From positions 1 to 28,553 of IMG/VR virus record IMGVR_UViG_3300042563_001252: a DNA stretch of 28,553 nt. One strand, given 5' to 3'. Made by a program: the position numbers and the translations under genes. The notes under the pieces were generated by a model that was not told the DNA's origin, made no database searches, and saw nothing but the letters and a program-made list of their open reading frames with translations. Origin of the DNA: a virus. This document shows, in pieces, positions 16,365 to 24,033 of this stretch (positions are counted from its first letter, which is position 1; the number at the start of each line of letters is the position of its first letter).

Positions 16365-17435
16365 ATGGCAAAACCATTCGATGTAAGCAAATTTAGAAAA
16401 AATATTACCAAAGCAATTGACGGTATTAGTGTTGGATTTAACGATCCAACTGATTGGATATCAACAAACAATTTTGCATTGAACTATCTTATCAGCGGAG
16501 AATTTACCAAAGGTATTCCGATGGGCAAGGTCACTGTGTTTGCAGGCGAATCTGGCGCAGGCAAGAGCTTTATCTGTGCAGGTAACTTGATTGCCAATGC
16601 ACAGAAGCAAGGCATCTACCCAATCTTAATTGATACAGAAAACGCACTGGATGAAGCATGGTTACACGCCTTGGGCGTGGACACAGACGAAAGCAAACTA
16701 CTCAAACTTAATATGGCCATGATTGATGATGTGGCAAAAGTTATTAGCGACTTTGTTAAGGAATACAAAACAATACCTGAGATAGAGCGTCCCAAGGTAT
16801 TGTTTGTTATTGACAGCTTGGGTATGTTGTTGACTCCCACAGATGTTAACCAATTTGAAGCAGGCGAAATGAAAGGTGACATGGGTCGTAAACCCAAAGC
16901 ACTCACAAGTCTTGTTCGTAACTGTGTAAACATGTTTGGTAGTTTAAATATTGGCCTGGTATGTACCAATCACACATACGCCAGCCAGGACATGTTTGAC
17001 CCAGATGATAAAATCTCCGGTGGTCAGGGCTTTATCTACGCTAGTAGTATTGTTGTTGCCATGAAGAAACTCAAACTCAAAGAGGACGAGGACGGCAACA
17101 AGATCAGCGAAGTTAAGGGTATTAGAGCCGCTTGTAAGATTATGAAGACACGCTATAGCAAGCCGTTTGAAAGTGTACAAGTAAAGATTCCTTACGAAAC
17201 AGGAATGAATCCCTACTCGGGACTAGTCGATCTGTTTGAGAACAAGGGATTTTTAGAAAAAGAAGGCAACAGTCTTAAATACACACTAACAGATGGCAAG
17301 ACTATCAAGCAATTCCGCAAGGCGTGGGAGAGAAATGAAAATGGTTCGTTGGATCAAGTAATGGCTGACTTCACTGCCAACCCACACCATGTAATTGCAA
17401 TCCCTGCAGAGGCAACAATAGAAGAGGAAGTCTAA
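16365..17435 (+). CDS. uvsX: UvsX, RecA-like recombinase
   Basis: This 356-residue protein is a RecA-family strand exchange protein. Walker A is G61-E-S-G-A-G-K-S68 and Walker B is 'VLFVID150'. The 'TDVNQFEAGEMKGDMGRKPKAL' segment and 'ISGGQGFIYASSIVVAM' correspond to the DNA-binding loops of UvsX. It drives recombination-dependent replication with gp32 and UvsY, both encoded nearby. The length is near T4 UvsX (391). The start has a good AAGGAA site, and the next gene follows 1 nt after the stop. Confidence 0.95.
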   Translation: MAKPFDVSKFRKNITKAIDGISVGFNDPTDWISTNNFALNYLISGEFTKGIPMGKVTVFAGESGAGKSFICAGNLIANAQKQGIYPILIDTENALDEAWLHALGVDTDESKLLKLNMAMIDDVAKVISDFVKEYKTIPEIERPKVLFVIDSLGMLLTPTDVNQFEAGEMKGDMGRKPKALTSLVRNCVNMFGSLNIGLVCTNHTYASQDMFDPDDKISGGQGFIYASSIVVAMKKLKLKEDEDGNKISEVKGIRAACKIMKTRYSKPFESVQVKIPYETGMNPYSGLVDLFENKGFLEKEGNSLKYTLTDGKTIKQFRKAWERNENGSLDQVMADFTANPHHVIAIPAEATIEEEV

Positions 17436-17436
17436 T

Positions 17437-17664
17437 ATGAGTATCGAAGTTGATGTATTGAGTGAAACATATACTGTGCTTAAACAGTACATACCGGTCA
17501 AGGATCGCCAAGAAGCCGCAGACAATTTAATGAGTATTCTGGTAGATCTACTGGGTGATATTGAACTTAAAGAATTTGGCGGCACAGATGCCAATCTTAA
17601 AAAAGCCATTAAAGAATATGCCAACGACGAAGAAGACGAAGAACCTTACGACTACGAAGATTAA
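17437..17664 (+). CDS. Small acidic hypothetical protein between uvsX and uvsY
   Basis: Seventy-five residues, predicted helical, with a strongly acidic tail (EDEEPYDYED). I do not recognise it. It starts 1 nt after the uvsX stop, with GAGG upstream, and ends 2 nt before uvsY, so it belongs to the recombination operon. Confidence 0.75.
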   Translation: MSIEVDVLSETYTVLKQYIPVKDRQEAADNLMSILVDLLGDIELKEFGGTDANLKKAIKEYANDEEDEEPYDYED

Positions 17665-17666
17665 CA

Positions 17667-18119
17667 ATGTGGTATAACCGGATTGTACAAAATCTTGGAG
17701 AGATACCAGATTTTATCAACTACTATGAAAACGAACTAGTAGAAGCAAAGTACGATTGCAATGTCAAGGGACATCTTGAGAAAAATATTGCAACCTTGCC
17801 TGGTATAACTGAACACCGGTTTAATCAACTACAAGAGATTGAAGCGGTGCTTAACTATCTTAATATACAGTTAAGAAAGATTCGTCGCAAACACTTTCAA
17901 AAATATTTGGAAGCATACGCCAGGGCATTGACAAGCCGTGACGCTGAAAAGTATGTGGATGGTGAAGATGAAGTCGTTGATTTTGAAACAATTATCAACG
18001 AGGTTGCACTTGTACGCAACAAATGGCTGGGTTTACTTAAAGGATTAGAGTCAAAGAACTTTATGATTGGCCATGTAACTAGATTGCGTACAGCAGGCAT
18101 GGAGGATGTTGTATTGTGA
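17667..18119 (+). CDS. uvsY: UvsY-like recombination mediator
   Basis: The 150-residue, helical, basic protein resembles T4 UvsY (137 residues) in its C-terminal half: 'VVDFETIINEVALVRNKWLG' followed by 'LESKNFMIGHVTRLRTAG', which parallels the UvsY end with its 'IKSRGFAIKHIQDMR'. UvsY loads UvsX onto gp32-covered DNA. Its place 230 bp after uvsX supports the call. Its last codon overlaps the next start (GTGA). Confidence 0.7.
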   Translation: MWYNRIVQNLGEIPDFINYYENELVEAKYDCNVKGHLEKNIATLPGITEHRFNQLQEIEAVLNYLNIQLRKIRRKHFQKYLEAYARALTSRDAEKYVDGEDEVVDFETIINEVALVRNKWLGLLKGLESKNFMIGHVTRLRTAGMEDVVL

Positions 18120-18361
18120 ATGATTGGAAAGTTCGCGCCGATGAATTGCTGTCAGAGTTTGACATGTGTATAAGGGCACAACCAATGCACAATACTGTAG
18201 AAGTGCAGATAGCCAAAGATGCCACTGCTAAATGGGCTCATCATCTAAGTACACAGCGTAGTTGGGGCTCAGACTTAGAGATTGCAGAAGCATGCCATCA
18301 ACTTGAACCTAGGCTAAAACAACTTAAAGAAAAAATAGTATTGGAAGTATTAACCAAATGA
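18116..18361 (+). CDS. Small hypothetical protein with GTG start
   Basis: Eighty-one residues, helical, with a heptad-like C-terminus ('HQLEPRLKQLKEKIVLEVL'). I do not recognise it. The start is a GTG inside a GTGA overlap with uvsY; the nearby ATG is in another frame. It also overlaps the next gene by ATGA. Confidence 0.65.
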   Translation: MNDWKVRADELLSEFDMCIRAQPMHNTVEVQIAKDATAKWAHHLSTQRSWGSDLEIAEACHQLEPRLKQLKEKIVLEVLTK

Positions 18362-19113
18362 CACAATTTGCCAACCCGCATCTAAGTCACGAACATAGTT
18401 TAGAAATTCTAAATTTGCTGTACGGATACGATAGTTTTTTAGACAGTCTTACAGTGATAGGAGACATGGGTTGTGGCTCAGGACTAGATGCACAATGGTG
18501 GGCCACATTGGAAACTCGCGACGATCCACCAGAGCCTAGAAATTATCGAGTGTATGCAGTTGATCGTTCTTTTAATAAAGTAGATGAAGAAATTCGTGCA
18601 ACGGAAAATATCAGGTGGATAGAAGGTAATTTTGAAGAATATGGTATACTGCCAGAACTACTAGATCTAGTGTGGGCACACGATTCGTTTCAATTTGTCA
18701 CAAGCCCACTACATACACTGTCGGTGTGGAATAAGCAAATGAACAACAACGGCATGCTGGTCATGGCACTGCCGCAGACTATCAATTATACATATAATAG
18801 ATTGACCTTTAGAACACCCAACTATTCTTATTTTAATTATAACATTTCAAATTTAGTTTACATGTTGGCTGTAAATGGTTTTGACTGTAGAGATGCATAT
18901 TTTTATAAAAATGTCCAAACTGATTGGATATACCTGGCAGTATACAAAGCAGAAGCGCCAATGGATCCTGGCACTACCAGCTGGTTTGATCTAGCTGATA
19001 AAGAATTACTGCATCCAAGTGTGGTAGACAGCTTAAACAGATATGGACATGTCAGACAAGAAGATATATTTTATCCTTGGCTAGACAAAGATTTCTACAG
19101 GGCAAAGACATGA
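18358..19113 (+). CDS. Class I SAM-dependent methyltransferase
   Basis: The 251-residue protein shows motif I D36-M-G-C-G-S-G42, an acidic end of beta-2 in 'YAVDRSFN', 'LLDLVWAHDSFQFV' as the motif IV region, and 'NGMLVMALPQ' after it. This is the UbiE/SmtA-like small-molecule type of fold; no DNA methylase motif (NPPY/DPPY) is seen, so a small molecule or lipid/sugar acceptor is more likely than DNA. It overlaps the preceding gene (ATGA), and the nucleotidyltransferase-cupin gene starts at its stop, which suggests a shared pathway. Confidence 0.85.
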   Translation: MTQFANPHLSHEHSLEILNLLYGYDSFLDSLTVIGDMGCGSGLDAQWWATLETRDDPPEPRNYRVYAVDRSFNKVDEEIRATENIRWIEGNFEEYGILPELLDLVWAHDSFQFVTSPLHTLSVWNKQMNNNGMLVMALPQTINYTYNRLTFRTPNYSYFNYNISNLVYMLAVNGFDCRDAYFYKNVQTDWIYLAVYKAEAPMDPGTTSWFDLADKELLHPSVVDSLNRYGHVRQEDIFYPWLDKDFYRAKT

Positions 19114-19862
19114 GGATAGTGACATGTACCGGCGGCTTTGATCCCTTACATAGCGGACATATTGCCTATTTCAAAGAAGCAAGAACATTGGGTGACATGT
19201 TGATTGTGGGACTTAATAGCGACGAATGGTTGGAACGCAAGAAAGGTCGGGCATTTATGCCTTGGAACGAAAGATTGTGTATTATCAACAATTTGAGCAT
19301 GGTTGATGAGGTCTACACATTTGATGATACTGATGGGTCAGCCAATCATTTTATACAACAGGTTCAGGCACACTATCCAGACTGTGAATTAATTTTTGCC
19401 AACGGTGGCGACCGAACTGCCAATAACATACCTGAAATGTTCATACAGGATGTAACTTTTAAATTTGGTGTAGGTGGCAAAAATAAAAAGAACAGCAGTA
19501 GTTGGATCTTAGAAGAATGGAGCGCACCAAAAACACAACGCCCGTGGGGTTATTATAGAGTGCTACACGAAGTACCGGGTACCAAGGTTAAAGAACTTAC
19601 AGTTAATCCTGGGCAAAGTTTAAGTATGCAACGACATGCTGACCGGGCTGAATATTGGCATGTTAGTCACGGAGCATGTGCGGTGTATAGTATGATGCCC
19701 AATGGATATGCACTTCCAGTGGTGCTGTTAAGCGAGCACATGAACTATCATGTGCCTACAGGAGAATGGCATAGACTAACCAATCCCTATGAAGTGCCCT
19801 GCAAAATAGTAGAAATACAGTACGGAGAATCCTGCACAGAAGAAGATATTGAACGGCGATAA
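19110..19862 (+). CDS. Fusion of an RfaE2/TagD-type nucleotidyltransferase and a ManC-type cupin
   Basis: Residues 1-135 form a cytidylyltransferase-like domain with G8-G-F-D-P-L-H-S-G-H17 and a later 'PWNER' segment. It would join a nucleotide to a sugar phosphate or polyol phosphate. Residues about 143-245 match the C-terminal cupin of mannose-6-phosphate isomerase/GDP-mannose enzymes: 'RPWGYYRVL', 'LTVNPGQSLSMQRH176', E181, 'VPTGEWH221RLTNP', 'IVEIQYGE'. The guanylyltransferase core normally joined to that cupin is absent. I start at the ATG at 19110 (ATGA overlap). An earlier Met would place extra residues before the conserved first strand. A sugar modification pathway for capsule, LPS or virion glycans is inferred. 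Confidence 0.85.
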   Translation: MRIVTCTGGFDPLHSGHIAYFKEARTLGDMLIVGLNSDEWLERKKGRAFMPWNERLCIINNLSMVDEVYTFDDTDGSANHFIQQVQAHYPDCELIFANGGDRTANNIPEMFIQDVTFKFGVGGKNKKNSSSWILEEWSAPKTQRPWGYYRVLHEVPGTKVKELTVNPGQSLSMQRHADRAEYWHVSHGACAVYSMMPNGYALPVVLLSEHMNYHVPTGEWHRLTNPYEVPCKIVEIQYGESCTEEDIERR

Positions 19863-19865
19863 ATA
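19858..19865 (+). promoter_or_regulatory. T4-type late promoter octamer GATAAATA
   Basis: The octamer overlaps the stop of the fusion gene and ends 5 nt before the ATG at 19871. The intervening ACTAT equals that at 11794-11798. Confidence 0.6.
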
Positions 19866-19870
19866 ACTAT

Positions 19871-21253
19871 ATGAAGATTTTTGAAGTTATTGCCACAGTA
19901 TCAGAAGGCCGCGGGATTTATGCTCGTAGTCCCACAGACCCTGCATTTACTGCTGTGCCCAACAACACATTTGGCGCAGAAGTAGGCGCACCTTATCAAT
20001 TTGCCGGCACACAAAACTATCCACAACGGGGACAGTTTGCAGATACCGCAGAATTACAAGCCAATGTTGCACATGTAGACAAACAAGTACAACAACAAAG
20101 CGGTCGACCTATTACCTGGGCAAACCGCCAGGGCCCACGCCATCGTGGTTTTGGTCTAGCACAATTTGTTGGCAATGATGGCAAGCCTGTTTACTTTGGC
20201 AAGTACTTTGAAGAAATTCTTCCCAGTATGATGCACAAGTGGGACAATGATGAAGTGCCCGGCCTGCGTCCAGAACTAAAAGCCAGTAAAAAAGCCCGTG
20301 TCGGCTTCAAGCCACAAGACATTCTTGGAGCAGTTGACACAGCCACCAACGGTGCTGAGTTGTTGAAACACATCAACAGTGTGACCACACTACAGCAAAA
20401 CATCAAAGACGGCATCAACATGATGACTCAGAAACGGTTGCCTGTGTTTGCCGGAGAAGCCGCAAACCTGGAAGCAGTGCGTGACAACCTAGGTGAAGTG
20501 CTACAAAGCATTGCCTTAACATATGGCATGGTTGGCGGCGAAGCTGACCAGGCTCGTAAAAAGATTCTTAACAATGCGCCCTGGCAGAAACTTGCTGTGC
20601 ATTTCCCGCAGGGTAAAACATTTGGCCTGGTGGACTTCTATCTTCGTGCAGGCAACTTCAGTCTTGGCGTCAGTAGTAAAGGAGCCAAAGGAGCTCCGGC
20701 CAGTGTGCGTAATCTGCTGGAAGGTATTACCAATGCCAAGAAAGTTGGACAAGATCTAGAAGCTGAGTTTCCCATTGCGGCCAACCTGGTTAAGAAAATT
20801 GCTGAAGCCAACATGCAAGACGGGCCGTTGTTGTTGGCACAGGACTACAAATTTATCACTGTAGATCAAGCCGCGGATGTCAAACGCATGATCAAAGAAC
20901 ACACCACAGAAAATCCTCCGGCCTGGACTCAACCCTGGACTGAAGCATTTAAAATGAAATCGGCCGCAGGATGGAATTATGGATACTGGGTGCTGAGTGC
21001 CATTGCAGGTCGAGTTGCACAGCATGTCAACAGCACACCCGACTTCAGCGCAGGATGTGTGCAATTTTTAAATTATGCCAGCATGATGCAACTATACACA
21101 CAGGCCAAAGCAGTAGGTGATGATGTGCAGATTACCGAATTCAAGCCAGTGTACCCTCCAAACTTTGAAGGCTCAATAGCATTGGTAGCAGGCAAGAGTT
21201 ACTATGCAAGCGGTATCAACCAGAAATATGTTTTCGACTTCAGGCCTGCTTGA
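19871..21253 (+). CDS. Hypothetical protein, late-expressed
   Basis: I do not recognise this 460-residue protein. Residues about 235-285 ('FPQGKTFGLVDFYLRAGNFS', then 'SLGVSSKG') show an acidic residue followed by S-x-K after a strand, faintly like a nuclease core, but not enough to name one. The rest is helical. The N-terminus MKIFEVIATVSEG resembles that of the gene at 8317. It is a single late unit: a late promoter touches its start and a sigma70 promoter overlaps its stop. Confidence 0.7.
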   Translation: MKIFEVIATVSEGRGIYARSPTDPAFTAVPNNTFGAEVGAPYQFAGTQNYPQRGQFADTAELQANVAHVDKQVQQQSGRPITWANRQGPRHRGFGLAQFVGNDGKPVYFGKYFEEILPSMMHKWDNDEVPGLRPELKASKKARVGFKPQDILGAVDTATNGAELLKHINSVTTLQQNIKDGINMMTQKRLPVFAGEAANLEAVRDNLGEVLQSIALTYGMVGGEADQARKKILNNAPWQKLAVHFPQGKTFGLVDFYLRAGNFSLGVSSKGAKGAPASVRNLLEGITNAKKVGQDLEAEFPIAANLVKKIAEANMQDGPLLLAQDYKFITVDQAADVKRMIKEHTTENPPAWTQPWTEAFKMKSAAGWNYGYWVLSAIAGRVAQHVNSTPDFSAGCVQFLNYASMMQLYTQAKAVGDDVQITEFKPVYPPNFEGSIALVAGKSYYASGINQKYVFDFRPA

Positions 21254-21278
21254 CAACTAAAGACTCTTAGTATATAAT
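21250..21278 (+). promoter_or_regulatory. Consensus sigma70 promoter before tRNA-Met
   Basis: TTGACA (21250-21255), exactly 17 bp, then TATAAT (21273-21278): a perfect match to the consensus. It overlaps the stop codon of the preceding gene and ends 9 bp before the tRNA. No terminator is seen before 24926, so it may drive the whole unit of two tRNAs and four genes. Confidence 0.9.
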
Positions 21279-21287
21279 ATACATATC

Positions 21288-21364
21288 GCGCTGATAGCTC
21301 AGTTGGTCAGAGCAGAGGACTCATAATCCTTTGGTCGTAGGTTCGAGCCCTACTCGGCGTACCA
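21288..21364 (+). tRNA. tRNA with CAU anticodon (Met, or Ile if lysidine-modified)
   Basis: A 77-nt cloverleaf with CCA encoded. The acceptor GCGCTGA pairs with TCGGCGT, the anticodon loop is CTCATAA and the T-arm GTAGG-TTCGAGC-CCTAC. CAU can mean elongator Met, or Ile(AUA) after lysidine formation; the sequence alone does not decide. Confidence 0.93.
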
Positions 21365-21382
21365 AATTTCAATCAAGTTTAT

Positions 21383-21631
21383 ATGTTAACATACATCATT
21401 ACATTCTTTGCTGTGTTTGCAACTGATATACTTTATGTATATTTTATAAAGGCAGTGCAAAACGACCGATCGGTACAGGCCAGTGGTTGGGCCATGCTGG
21501 TCACACTGACAGGAACCATAACTGTTATCAGTTACACTGAAGATCATTGGGCCATAATTCCAGCCTTGATAGGAGCGGCCGTTGGCACTTATGCAGGCAT
21601 GGCCTTAAGGCGAAGACAACAGGTAGAATGA
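21383..21631 (+). CDS. Small membrane protein
   Basis: Eighty-two residues with two or three membrane segments (about 3-22, 36-50 and 55-74) and a basic tail 'RRRQQVE'. I do not recognise a function; size and topology would allow a holin-like or membrane-modifying role, but nothing specific supports it. It lies between two tRNA genes, 18 nt after the tRNA-Met 3' end, with no Shine-Dalgarno. Confidence 0.7.
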   Translation: MLTYIITFFAVFATDILYVYFIKAVQNDRSVQASGWAMLVTLTGTITVISYTEDHWAIIPALIGAAVGTYAGMALRRRQQVE

Positions 21632-21635
21632 AATC

Positions 21636-21710
21636 CTGGCGTTCGTTCAATGGATAGGACATGATTCTTCTAAAGTCATTATAGAGGTTCGATTCCTCTA
21701 CGCCGGACCA
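21636..21710 (+). tRNA. tRNA-Arg(UCU)
   Basis: A 75-nt cloverleaf with encoded CCA. The acceptor CTGGCGT pairs with ACGCCGG, the anticodon stem TGATT/AGTCA closes the loop CTTCTAA (anticodon TCT), and the T-arm is AGAGG-TTCGATT-CCTCT. It reads AGA, an Arg codon often rare in GC-richer hosts. Confidence 0.93.
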
Positions 21711-21715
21711 AATAT

Positions 21716-22900
21716 ATGCAAACACTAGAACAAAATCCCAGACTAGGTTTTTACACCGTAGGTGATAAACGATTCTACAGCAAGCCACAGGCCCTGTTGG
21801 AAGCAACCGCAACTGGTCACTTTCCGCACTTTAACTTCAACAGAGAAGTATACAGTCGAATAGATACAACCATAGAACCCGAAATAAGTCTGCGTGAACT
21901 GTATCGTATGCGGGCTCGACAATTACGAGACCGATACGATTACATTCGTCTAGAGTTCTCGGGCGGCAGTGATTCAACAACTGTGTTGTATAGTTTTATT
22001 AACAATGGTATACACCTAGACGAAGTGGTGTTTCGTTATCCTGCACAAGGTGATAAGAATCTTGGACCCGACGCCAAGAACATGAAAGCGGAAAACACAC
22101 TGAGTGAATGGCACTTTGCCGCCAAACCCATACTGCAAAAATTAGCCATCAGTAATCCCACAATCAAAATTACTATGCATGACTTTAGTCAAAACATACT
22201 GGACTACAAGGGTGATGAGTCTTGGGTTGAAAACGCCAGAGACTACCTGCATCCTGAACACACATTCAAACATGATCCCTTGGGGCTGGATGGACACAAA
22301 CAATTGGCCGAGTCTGGCAAGAGTATTTGCGTACTATACGGCATAGATAAGCCTAAGATCTGTATTCGAGATGGGCGTTGGTACTTGTATTTTTTAGACA
22401 TACAGGCCAATCACAGTCAAGGCACGATTGGTCCTTATACCAACTTGACTACAGAATATTTTTACTGGCAACCAGATATTCCTGAATTGATAATCAAGCA
22501 AGCACACACTATTCGCAACTGGTTCCAGTTGCCGCATACCCGGCACTTGCAGTTCTTGATGCGGTGGCCCAACCACAGTCCGGCACAGCGTAATGCATAC
22601 GAACAGATTGCTCGTCCCCTGATCTACGAAGACTACGATCCCACAACTTGGCAGACAATGAAAAGTACCAACAACTTCTATAGTGAAATGGGTTGGTGGT
22701 TCTTCAAGAACTTCTCAGAGACTCGTTTCTACGAAGCATGGAAAGCCGGAGTAGCACACATGGTGGACAAGATTGATCCCAAGTTCTTTACCTATGAGAT
22801 GGGCCGGCCTGTGGGTTTTACTGGCTTTATGGATACCTTCTACGACCTAGGTCCTGCTGACTTTGTCAACACGGACGCCATGTTGGACTTGATGCGCTAA
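21716..22900 (+). CDS. PP-loop ATP pyrophosphatase family protein, copy 1
   Basis: The 394-residue protein has the PP-loop S82-G-G-S-D-S87 after a hydrophobic strand ('YIRLEFSGGSDSTTVL'). The PP-loop binds ATP and adenylates a substrate; known relatives include tRNA thiolases, TilS, QueC and asparagine synthetase. The N-terminal 75 residues are shared with the next gene ('GFYTVGDKRFYSK'), as is 'GIDKPKICIRDGRWYLYFLD' (about residue 205). The reaction is unknown. Its ATG is only 5 nt after the CCA of tRNA-Arg, without a ribosome binding site. The next gene starts at its stop (TAATG). The tRNA neighbours make a tRNA substrate worth testing, though this is inference. Confidence 0.75.
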   Translation: MQTLEQNPRLGFYTVGDKRFYSKPQALLEATATGHFPHFNFNREVYSRIDTTIEPEISLRELYRMRARQLRDRYDYIRLEFSGGSDSTTVLYSFINNGIHLDEVVFRYPAQGDKNLGPDAKNMKAENTLSEWHFAAKPILQKLAISNPTIKITMHDFSQNILDYKGDESWVENARDYLHPEHTFKHDPLGLDGHKQLAESGKSICVLYGIDKPKICIRDGRWYLYFLDIQANHSQGTIGPYTNLTTEYFYWQPDIPELIIKQAHTIRNWFQLPHTRHLQFLMRWPNHSPAQRNAYEQIARPLIYEDYDPTTWQTMKSTNNFYSEMGWWFFKNFSETRFYEAWKAGVAHMVDKIDPKFFTYEMGRPVGFTGFMDTFYDLGPADFVNTDAMLDLMR

Positions 22901-24033
22901 TGGAACAGTTTGGATTTTATCGAGTTGGCGATGCGAAGTTCTTCAGCAAGTTAGAAGCCGCACACGAGCACGAGCGTGTAGGCTTGCCACTCTCTTGGGA
23001 TTTCAACGAGGCAGTATACAGCAGTTACGATTGGAAACAGGAACCTGTAGAAACATTAGAAGAATTATACAGACAGCGAGCACAGCAAATCAGAGACAAG
23101 TACGATTACCTTGTACTTTGGTTTAGTGGCGGTGCTGATAGCAATAACATACTGAATTCGTTTATCAACAACGATATCAAACTAGACGAAGTTGCCAGTT
23201 ATGTAAACTACGAAGCAACCAAGGATCGTTATAACTTCCTTAATGGTGAAATTTATAATGTGGCCACGGTTAAAGTAGAGCAAGCAAGAGTTCGACAACC
23301 TACATTACGGCACACAGTGATAGATCTAGCCCAACAAACACTGGATCATTTTACTGCCAAAGAAACCAAGTTTGATTGGATATATCATATGAATGGATAT
23401 CTCAATCCCAACAATGCGGCCAAGCAGGATATTAAACTGCGTGAAGCCCATTGGCGTGACATGATTGCGGCAGGCAAGCGTGTGTGTTTTATACACGGCA
23501 TAGACAAACCGCGTATCAATGAAGTCAAAGGCAATTACTATTTCCGTTTTGTGGACATGGTAGATACTGCTGTCAGTGGGCAAGTGCAGATGTTGAATCG
23601 ACCCTGGGACTTTGATGAAATGTTTTATTGGAGTCCAGAGGCGGCCAAGATTGTGATCAAACAAAGCCATGTTATCAAACGCTACATGACCGTGGCCACA
23701 CCCACAAGCCCGTACATAACAGAAGACACCAACAATATTGTAAGCAAGACCGTTGATGGCAAACGATTCTTTCTAAGTGTTGACGGCATCAGTTATTTGA
23801 TCTATCCTGGCTGGTATCCGGTGCCCTATCAGTCAAAGGCACCCAGTTTGTTCTTTTCACCTAGAGATGAATGGTTTTTTAATTTACCAGATTCAGATCC
23901 TGCTAAGTATTCTTGGAGAACAGGATTAGAACATATTTGGCGCATCATGCCCACCAAATGGAAAGAAGATCCGCAAGACATTAGACGCGGATTTAAAAAG
24001 ATGCCGAGCAAGGTTTATAATTTAGGAACATGA
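22900..24033 (+). CDS. PP-loop ATP pyrophosphatase family protein, copy 2
   Basis: A 377-residue paralogue of the preceding protein. It begins 'FGFYRVGDAKFFSKLEAA', has the PP-loop S76-G-G-A-D-S81 and the shared 'GIDKPRINEVKGNYYFRFVD'. The two have diverged well beyond recent duplication, which suggests a heterodimer or two different substrates. Its stop overlaps the ATG of the second TctC-like gene (ATGA). Confidence 0.75.
   Translation: MEQFGFYRVGDAKFFSKLEAAHEHERVGLPLSWDFNEAVYSSYDWKQEPVETLEELYRQRAQQIRDKYDYLVLWFSGGADSNNILNSFINNDIKLDEVASYVNYEATKDRYNFLNGEIYNVATVKVEQARVRQPTLRHTVIDLAQQTLDHFTAKETKFDWIYHMNGYLNPNNAAKQDIKLREAHWRDMIAAGKRVCFIHGIDKPRINEVKGNYYFRFVDMVDTAVSGQVQMLNRPWDFDEMFYWSPEAAKIVIKQSHVIKRYMTVATPTSPYITEDTNNIVSKTVDGKRFFLSVDGISYLIYPGWYPVPYQSKAPSLFFSPRDEWFFNLPDSDPAKYSWRTGLEHIWRIMPTKWKEDPQDIRRGFKKMPSKVYNLGT

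Noticed and set aside
4342-24033. Preference for GCG-GCN in Ala-Ala dipeptides
   Set aside because: Several Ala-Ala pairs use GCC-GCC or GCC-GCA, and GCG also occurs alone, so the bias is not clean.
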